Shown here piece after piece: positions 57,801-64,000 of a stretch of DNA of 64,000 nucleotides; the first letter of the stretch is position 1; each line of letters begins with the position of its first letter. Under the pieces are notes generated by a model that ran no database searches, had not been told where the DNA came from, and saw only the letters and a list, made by a program, of their open reading frames with translations. The DNA is from Pratylenchus scribneri (Eukaryota; Nematoda; Chromadorea; Rhabditida; Pratylenchidae). The stretch lies in the NCBI GenBank assembly GCA_030063045.1, contig JAQSEB010000145.1, positions 124,001-188,000 on the forward strand, read 5' to 3'. The position numbers and the translations under genes were made by a program.

Positions 57801-57892
57801 AAAATGCCCCCTTTTTTACCGAAATTGCCCCCCAAATGCCCCCTTTTTTTCACGAAATGCCCCCCAAACTGAAAAACCATCTGGCAGCCCTG
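54885..57892 (+). mobile_element. Complete 3.0-kb hAT DNA transposon
   Basis: Terminal inverted repeats CAGGGCTGCCAGA (54885) and TCTGGCAGCCCTG (ending 57892), flanked by the exact 8-bp target duplication GTCCATAT (54877-54884, 57893-57900). Subterminal zones on both sides are packed with TGCCCCCCAAATGCCCCCTT-type repeats, probable transposase binding sites. It encodes one hAT transposase on the plus strand. Confidence 0.96.
55254..57751 (+). CDS. hAT family transposase (one in-frame stop)
   Basis: Ten exons: 55254-55472, 55515-55787, 55832-56012, 56054-56171, 56212-56429, 56474-56649, 56686-56931, 56975-57145, 57187-57283, 57324-57751; 708 codons plus stop with consistent phases. An acidic N-terminus is followed by a BED-type finger (FRCRACNE...KRHIARERH, residues about 110-145). 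The catalytic core includes VAFDSTPHM, FTADNTNSNFGG and CSAHIIHN. The C-terminus carries the hAT dimerisation region (FPSNAFCESIFSVVNGIWTD then ERN). The product would cut and paste the host element. A TGA at 55856-55858 interrupts exon 3 between RSV and TELAYAY, so this copy is probably just inactivated unless the stop is edited, read through or a sequencing error. Confidence 0.92.
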
Positions 57893-57900
57893 GTCCATAT

Positions 57901-58660
57901 CGAATTTACACAATAGAATGCCAGAAGAATTGAATATTTTCCGACGAAAGGACCTTTTGGATGGAAAGGAATAGAACATTGAAGAGAGAAAGAAAAAATA
58001 TGTAATAATGGAGAGCAGGGCGAAGGACAAAAATAATTTGGCATTCAATACTTGGGGCCATTTTTTTGTCGATCTGTCGAACGAGTATGTATATTAGGGA
58101 AAGGGAAAACTGATAATTGGAAATTGGTCTTTCTTAATTTTAATGAAAACCTGAATTTAAAAAGTTTGATATTTTTGAGACCAAAAAGGGCATGGATTAA
58201 TTAGAGAGATACACAATTATGGTTCCTTTGGAGATTGGATTAGAGGTTGGCGCGGATTCCGGATCTGTAGAGATTACACGGATCCGAAATCCGTACATTT
58301 TCAGATTTGTATGGATCCGAATAGCCCGAATCCGTGCAGATCCGTAGTCCGGATCCGGAATCCATACAATCCGTACGTTTTTTCAGTTTGAAAATCTGGT
58401 CCATGGATCCGGATTTTCCTCGGAGCCGAGCCGATCTCTAGATTAGGACTCATCAGCTCACTGATGAGTGGAGGCGAATGATAATATCGTAACGTATACC
58501 ATTGATTCGAACTTTCTCTGTGCTACAGTACAGATACAGAGCGCCCGAACATTCGATGGAATTGAATGGGCACACTTATTATTATTTTAATCGCATGATG
58601 GTCATTGGCTAATCCAATTAAAGGAATATTATTGCAAAAACTTTTCCAAATCAAAAATTC
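57901..58660. other. Intergenic DNA downstream of the hAT element
   Basis: No gene is supported. It contains a 200-bp repeat with TAGAG/CTCTA ends (58241-58440) and a perfect 9-bp hairpin ACTCATCAG/CTGATGAGT at 58448-58469. Confidence 0.4.
58241..58440. mobile_element. 200-bp MITE-like element (TAGAG ends)
   Basis: Starts TAGAGGTTGGCGCGG and ends GCCGATCTCTA, with many GGATCCG motifs inside. The ends resemble those of the 453-bp element at 40062. The flanks GATTGGAT and GATTAGGA are only partly alike, so the target duplication is uncertain. Confidence 0.55.
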
Positions 58661-58892
58661 TTGCTTTAGTATTAAAAATTTTTGTTTGTTTTATAAATTA
58701 GATTTGTCTATTTTTTAAGCTAATAAATGAAATGTATAATTCAATTAAATTAATCAAAAAATAATTTATTTTATCCATATTAAATTCAGCAAAATAAATT
58801 AATTAAAAATAAAAATCGAAGAGTGAATGGTCGATCAAAATAAAATCTAATCTATTTTTTTCATTTCATTTTTTATTTCCATCAGATTTTTA

Positions 58893-61800
58893 TCAATTAT
58901 CATAATCCTCTAATATTTCAGCTATTTGCTCCATCATCCAGTTGAATATGTCAACTGGAATTGGTCCATGTAAACTCCTTGGTTCAAACAATTTGTTAGG
59001 CTTGTTTGGCATTGTTTGAAGTCGAAAATCCAATTGTTGGTTTTGAAGTGAATGCAATTCCATTTTGTAGTTATAGAAAAAGCCTTTGACCAATTTTTGG
59101 CAAATTGTTGATGGCTTAATATGGATTTGATTAAAAATGTTCATTAAGAAATGGGAAATGTATAATTCAATGCCTAAACCTTTTGCATGAGGAGAGGATC
59201 TTAATTTAGAACACCTAATTAAGAGATTTATTCTTAAATATTTGAAGTATTTGTTTACATTTCTGCGCTCACCTTCTTCTTATTCTCTTCAATAAAGAGT
59301 GTGGGGCGCTTCTCTTCTAACTCATTGGCCATGGCACGCATTGCATCGAGAAAGCGATATATATCCTCTGGCAACGGAATTTTTGGAAAATTAATGAAAT
59401 GAAGGGCGCGGTCTTTCTCAATAAATCTCTGAAAAAATATTTCAAAATAAGTTCATTTTTAAAATCAATCAATGAAATTCCCTTAAAAATAAGAAATCTT
59501 TAGACCCAATTTCCCTCTTTCATATTTTTGTTTCTAGTTAAAATATTAAAAAAATAAATGATCTGGGCATAATACCTGTACAATTAGAATGTATTTTCTG
59601 CCACTTTTGCCTTGTTTAAAGTCAATACCAATCTTCCTGTTATGCAATTCACCCTCCACATTATAATATTCTGTTTCGCGTCGAATAAGTTTTCCAAGCA
59701 TTTTAAGATGTTTGTGAGCATTTTTTTGTCCTCTTTCATTAACTGAAAATAAAAAAATGAAATTTTTCTGATTATTTCAATCTTCCGTACCTTTGCTAAA
59801 TTCCAAAGGTTCTTTTTGACAATTTTTTTGTTCTTGTTGATTTGAAGAAGAACTGAAAATATGAATAATTAAATGTTTGAATTTTTTGTTCGCATTATTA
59901 TGCAAAAATCTTGGACTGGTTTTGAAGTAAAATTGTTAAGATATTATTATTAGTTAGCCTATGTTTTTTTAAAAACATTCAAAATAATCCTCATTCATAC
60001 CTTTTCAATATTTCAGCAATTTGCTCCTTCAACCAATTGAATACATCCAATGGAATTGGCCCATATAATATTTTCGATGTATGCAATTTGTTAGCCCCGG
60101 TTGTTATGGTTTTGAATGTTAAATCCAATTTATTGGATAATGGACAAATGCAAATTGCCAATTTGTAATCATAGAGAAGGCCGTCTCTGATTATTTGACG
60201 GCAAATTGATGTCTTAAAATATGTTCTTTTAATTTTCGCAAATATTTTAAATTCAAAGTATTGTTTAAATTTTTTGGAAATAGCTGCAAAAAACATGCCG
60301 TAATTGTCGGTGTACCAATCATACTATATTATTTAAAATTACCTTTGGAGGGATGTCATCCGGAATTCGAAGGCCAGGGTATTTTTCCACCAAATCATTT
60401 GAAAGAGCCTTCATTGCATCGGGTAGACGAAAAGCATCAGTAATTGGAATTGGTGGAAATTTTTTTTTGCTATCTTCTCCAATATCCATTGGTGATTCCA
60501 ATTGGCCAAACTTCTAAAATCAATTTCATAATTAATATAATGAAAATATATTATAATGAGATTTCCATCCCGATTTTATTTCAGACCATGGAATTTGTCA
60601 TTTTTTAATTTATATAATCAATTTTAGGACTCAAATATTCAAATTAGGGCCCAGAATTTTACAAGTGATAATAGTTTAATGACCCAGACAATTATTGTAA
60701 AAACACATACCTGCACAATTTGAATGTATTCTTCACCCCATTTGTTTCGCTGTAGCTCAATTATGATTTGCCTATCAAACTTTCCGCCAAAGGTGTTGAC
60801 AGTAAAGTCCAATTTTTCTTGTCGAATTGTTTCCAATTGCTCTGCTTCTTCGGAAGTTTTCACAACATTCTGCTGATTTGAATCTGAATAAAAAATGATT
60901 GTTTAAATTGTTTTTTTTTATTAATAGCTATACTAAAGAATTGTGAAAAAATTCTATCAGAAAATGTGTTTCGGATAAATAATTTATTTATTTTAATTTC
61001 TTAATTATTATTTTATTTTTCCCATCGTCTAATATTTCTGTCAATAATCCTATCATAAAATGTAATTCTCAATCCCAAAATTCATCCATTTCCCCCGTTA
61101 TGTTGTAAATGTAAACACCCTTCCAGGCATTGCCTAATCTTCTTTTTAATATTTACTTTACCCTTCTGGCGATTGATTGTCTTTTTATTTTCTCCATTAT
61201 CTCGTTCTCGTCCTTTTCTAGGTCTAGACTCTAGAGGACTATTTCCAAATGCCTCATACCCTGTTCTCTGTTCTCATTTCTCAACATTAACTTTTCGCCT
61301 TGGCACTCACTTAGTTAGTTGAAGTCAATTTAATTTTATTTCATCTTGAAATTATTTATTAATTTCACTACTTTAAAGAACGCCCTTTTTGAAAATTTTT
61401 TCTAAGTCTTCGCTGGAATGTGTTGGAACTTGGAACTGCGGAAGAATGTAAGAGTGGAACTCTGGAGTGTGCGGAGCCGAAATGCGGGAACGGCGGAGCA
61501 CATGGAGGAGTCCACTCTGCTGCTAAAATACCCACCGAAGCAGTTCCAACTTCCAATCCGTATTTTCTATGCGCTATGTTTTTTACTTTCTTTGGTTTAT
61601 AACTTTTTTGCTTCCGAGTTTTAGACGAAACCAATCGCATTTTCGTGCTTAGCTGCTGGTCGAGAGTCGAGACACGTCGATTGTTGTATAATTTGATGAC
61701 TTTAATTTCAAAAAGGGAAGTAGTGCTTAACTAAGAATCCGAGCGGGTCCAGAGCTCACACCTATGGAAGGAAATAAAGTACATTTGGGAAATTGGGTAA

Positions 61801-63008
61801 TGGAACTTGGTCTTGACTAAAGAAAAGGGAGGTTCTTGGAGAGAATAAAAACTTACCCTCTTCCAATATCCATTTTGGGAGTTGAGATGATGGCGATCCA
61901 ATTTGTTTGGTTCCATCAAATTTCACCAACATTTTGGCGATTTTTTCGCGTATTGAAGGAAACAATCGAATTGGCATGTAAATTTGTTTCGGTTTATGCG
62001 AAGGATCTGCAGCAGTCGTGATTGAATCCATTGTAAATTCCAATTGACCATTATGGTTTAGATTTTGACGAATTCCGAGTAAATAGTCATAACGAATGCC
62101 ATCAATTCTAACGAATATGGGAGAATCTGGAGGCTGAAAATAAGTACAAATTAAATTATTAGTAATTGGTCCTCTAATATCAATAATTCTCTTATTATAT
62201 TTCCACCAATCCAATAAAAATTAGTTAGATATTAAGGTTTATAGAAATTTTATTTATAGTCTAATTGTCCTATATAAGAGACTTTCATTTGCTTTATTAT
62301 GTTCGAAATTAAATATTTGATTTCAATCGCTTCGCAAAAGTGGTATTAACGAAAACGAACCTTTTCAAGGTCAACAATTTTACTCATCAACTCATCCATT
62401 TTATTGATCAATGAATAAGCATCATCGGGTACGAAAATTTTTGGCAATTTGTGGTCGGCGAAAGGTAGCTAAATTTTTTTAGATAAATGTTTTAAATTAA
62501 TAATCTATTTTATACCCGACTGAGTAAAAAGATATGTTTATTCTTCTTATTAATCTGCATCATTTTAATCAGCAACAAGTTTGTTTCATTTTGGCTATCT
62601 ACATATTTCAGTTCTTCGGCATGCAATGTCTCAAATTTATCGGCTCTTTTTCTGGAATAGAGAATTTAATCGTTTGTAATTATATTATAATTTTTGTTCT
62701 GATTGAGTAAAAGCATATTAATGTATGCATAAAATTATTAAATAAGTCAATACAAATATATGTACAAGGCACTAATAAGAGCTATAGGGTTAAAGGTATA
62801 AAGGTAGATCCAGATTCCGCATTCGGGTAATATCTGGGAAATTCACGGAATTCCTGCTCTTGCCACCCTAACTAAGCGCCAGAAAAGTAAGAAAATTTCC
62901 TATGTTATAAAATAAATGAATTTACTCGAATAAAACTGATTTTGTTCCTTGCTTCTCCACTGCATCAGTTGGCTGGCCTAATTTATGGGATGAAGAAGAG
63001 ATCATCAA
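58893..63008 (-). CDS. Protein with six predicted PUR-like repeats, copy 2 (first exon beyond window)
   Basis: Exons 2-12 on the minus strand: 63008-62926, 62651-62516, 62468-62361, 62133-61857, 60883-60711, 60513-60343, 60212-60001, about 59852-59792, 59742-59576, 59428-59273, 59114-58893. Same three A+B modules as copy 1 at 32869-37738; clearest A repeat NRKIGIDFKQGKSGRKYILI then VQ, with FPKIPLPEDIYRFLDAM; B repeats with YDYKLAI and GPIPLDVFNWLKEQIAEILK. Here exon 3 keeps the frame (FLLSR, then LPFADHKLPKIFVPDDAY), so this copy looks intact. Intron 5 (60884-61856) is about ten times longer than in copy 1 and intron 7 is short. Intron 1 contains a family-2 MITE and a minisatellite. Nucleic-acid binding is predicted by analogy with PURA-type proteins; function otherwise unknown. 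Confidence 0.8.
61418..61565. mobile_element. GC-richer inverted-repeat insert in intron 5 of PUR-like copy 2
   Basis: TTGGAACTTGGAACTGC is mirrored by GCAGTTCCAACTTCCAA about 130 bp away. The interior is much richer in GC than its surroundings and is absent from the matching int­ron of copy 1 (34837-34928). Probably a small MITE; no clear target duplication. Confidence 0.5.
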
Positions 63009-63039
63009 CTGAAAAAATGATAAAGATTTGGCTTGGATT

Positions 63040-63289
63040 TAACCCATTTTTTATTGAGTTTAGAACAAAAAACTGACAAATGGTTCAAACAGTTTAATAC
63101 TCTTAATTTTTGAGCAAACCATGACAAAAAAAATACCAATCGACATTCGACATCTTGAAGAGATCTATCGATTGGGTATAAGGTTTGATGGTCTAGGGCA
63201 AACCACTGAACCATTATAAGCTTTTCGCCATTTTTAATACTTTTTTTTTCGCTATTTTCAATGTTTTTAAGCTAAATTAAATACCATCC
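63040..63289. mobile_element. Palindromic MITE, family 2 (one end truncated)
   Basis: Conserved GAAGAGATCTATCGATTGGG core and the right end GCTAAATTAAATACCATCC. It lies in intron 1 of PUR-like copy 2; copy 1 has no such insertion, so it arrived after the duplication. Confidence 0.7.
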
Positions 63290-63304
63290 TTTATTTTTAT
63301 TCTA

Positions 63305-64000
63305 CTCAACAAAAACACAAGATGTTTGGATGCACAAAAAACACAAGATGTTTGGATGCACAAAAAACACAAGAAGTTTGGATGCACAAAAAACACAAAA
63401 TGTTTGGATGCACACAAAAAACACAAGATGTTTGGATGCACAAAAAACACAAGATGCTTGGATACACAAAAAACACAAGATGTTTGGATGCACAAAAAAC
63501 ACAAGATGTTTGGATGCACAAAAAACACAAAATGTTTGGATGAACAAAAACACAAATGTTTGGATGAACAAAAACACAAATGTTTGGATGAACAAAAACA
63601 CAAATGTTAAGATGAACAAAAACACAAATGTTTGGATGAACAAAAACACAAATGTTTGAATGAACAAAAACACAAAATGTTTGAATGAACAAAAACACAA
63701 ATGTTTGGATGAACAAAAACACAAATGTTAGGATGAACAAAAACACAAATGTTTGGATGAACAAAAACACAAATGTTAGGATGAACAAAAACACAAATGT
63801 TTGGATGAACAAAAACACAAATGTTTGGATGAACAAAAACACAAATGTTTGGATGAACAAAACACAAATGTTTGGATGAACAAAAACACAAATGTTAAGA
63901 TGAACAAAAACACAAATGTTTGGATGAACAAAAACACAAATGTTTGAATGAACAAAAACACAAAATGTTTGAATGAACAAAAACACAAATGTTTGGATGA
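63305..64000. repeat. 24-27-bp minisatellite in intron 1 of PUR-like copy 2
   Basis: Two phases: units of TGGATGCACAAAAAACACAA followed by GATGTT at 63320-63540, then TGGATGAACAAAAACACAAA followed by TGTT to the window end. It is the inverse of the array at 33115-33672. The array continues past the window. Confidence 0.95.

Larger units (their letters stand above)
58660..64000 (-). repeat. Right arm of the 5-kb inverted duplication
   Basis: Mirror of 32869-37950. It runs off the window in the minisatellite of intron 1, so the outer boundary is not seen. Confidence 0.85.

Noticed and set aside
58448..58480. CTGATGAG followed by GAA, resembling a hammerhead ribozyme core
   Set aside because: CTGATGAG is half of a perfect 9-bp hairpin (ACTCATCAG/CTGATGAGT). 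No stem II can form and the GAAA part is absent.
61418..61640. Open frames of 60-90 codons with Cys/Gly-rich composition
   Set aside because: They fall in a GC-richer inverted-repeat insert in an intron, open in three frames, with no splice continuity.

Overview
The window is nuclear DNA of a nematode. It is strongly AT-rich, with many short GT-AG introns, and it carries spliced-leader (SL) RNA genes, one of which has an SL1 leader that matches the canonical nematode leader over all 22 nt. The low GC content, the SPRY protein and a large lineage-specific gene complement suggest a plant-parasitic tylenchid, perhaps root-knot-like. That last step is inference.

Layout. 0-4 kb: the 3' end of an unidentified gene, then three SL RNA genes: one SL2-type gene and two SL1-type genes facing away from each other. 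4-10 kb: MITE-rich DNA and a coiled-coil + SPRY gene (-). 11.7-25.7 kb: two diverging paralogous AIG1-like P-loop GTPase genes that form the arms of an inverted duplication (13.98-14.62 against 19.34-19.98 kb, plus the genes). Between the arms lie a hAT-type MITE filled with a 32-bp minisatellite and a membrane-protein gene into which another MITE has inserted. 27.3-32 kb: a homeobox gene (+) and a coiled-coil/F-box-like gene (-). 32.9-38 kb and 58.7-64 kb: a second, larger inverted duplication. Each arm carries one copy of a gene with six predicted PUR-like repeats. Between these arms sits a complete 27-exon srGAP gene (srgp-1 type, -, 1056 codons plus stop) with three tRNA genes in its introns, followed by a near-intact 3.0-kb autonomous hAT transposon with an 8-bp target duplication.

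Most remaining DNA is palindromic MITEs of at least three families and five minisatellites. For every multi-exon gene I spliced by eye, the exon lengths sum to a multiple of three. The exceptions are exactly the copies in which I report an indel: the second GTPase copy, the + strand PUR-like copy and the CxxC membrane gene. Exon boundaries are therefore fairly reliable; functions inferred from motifs are less so.
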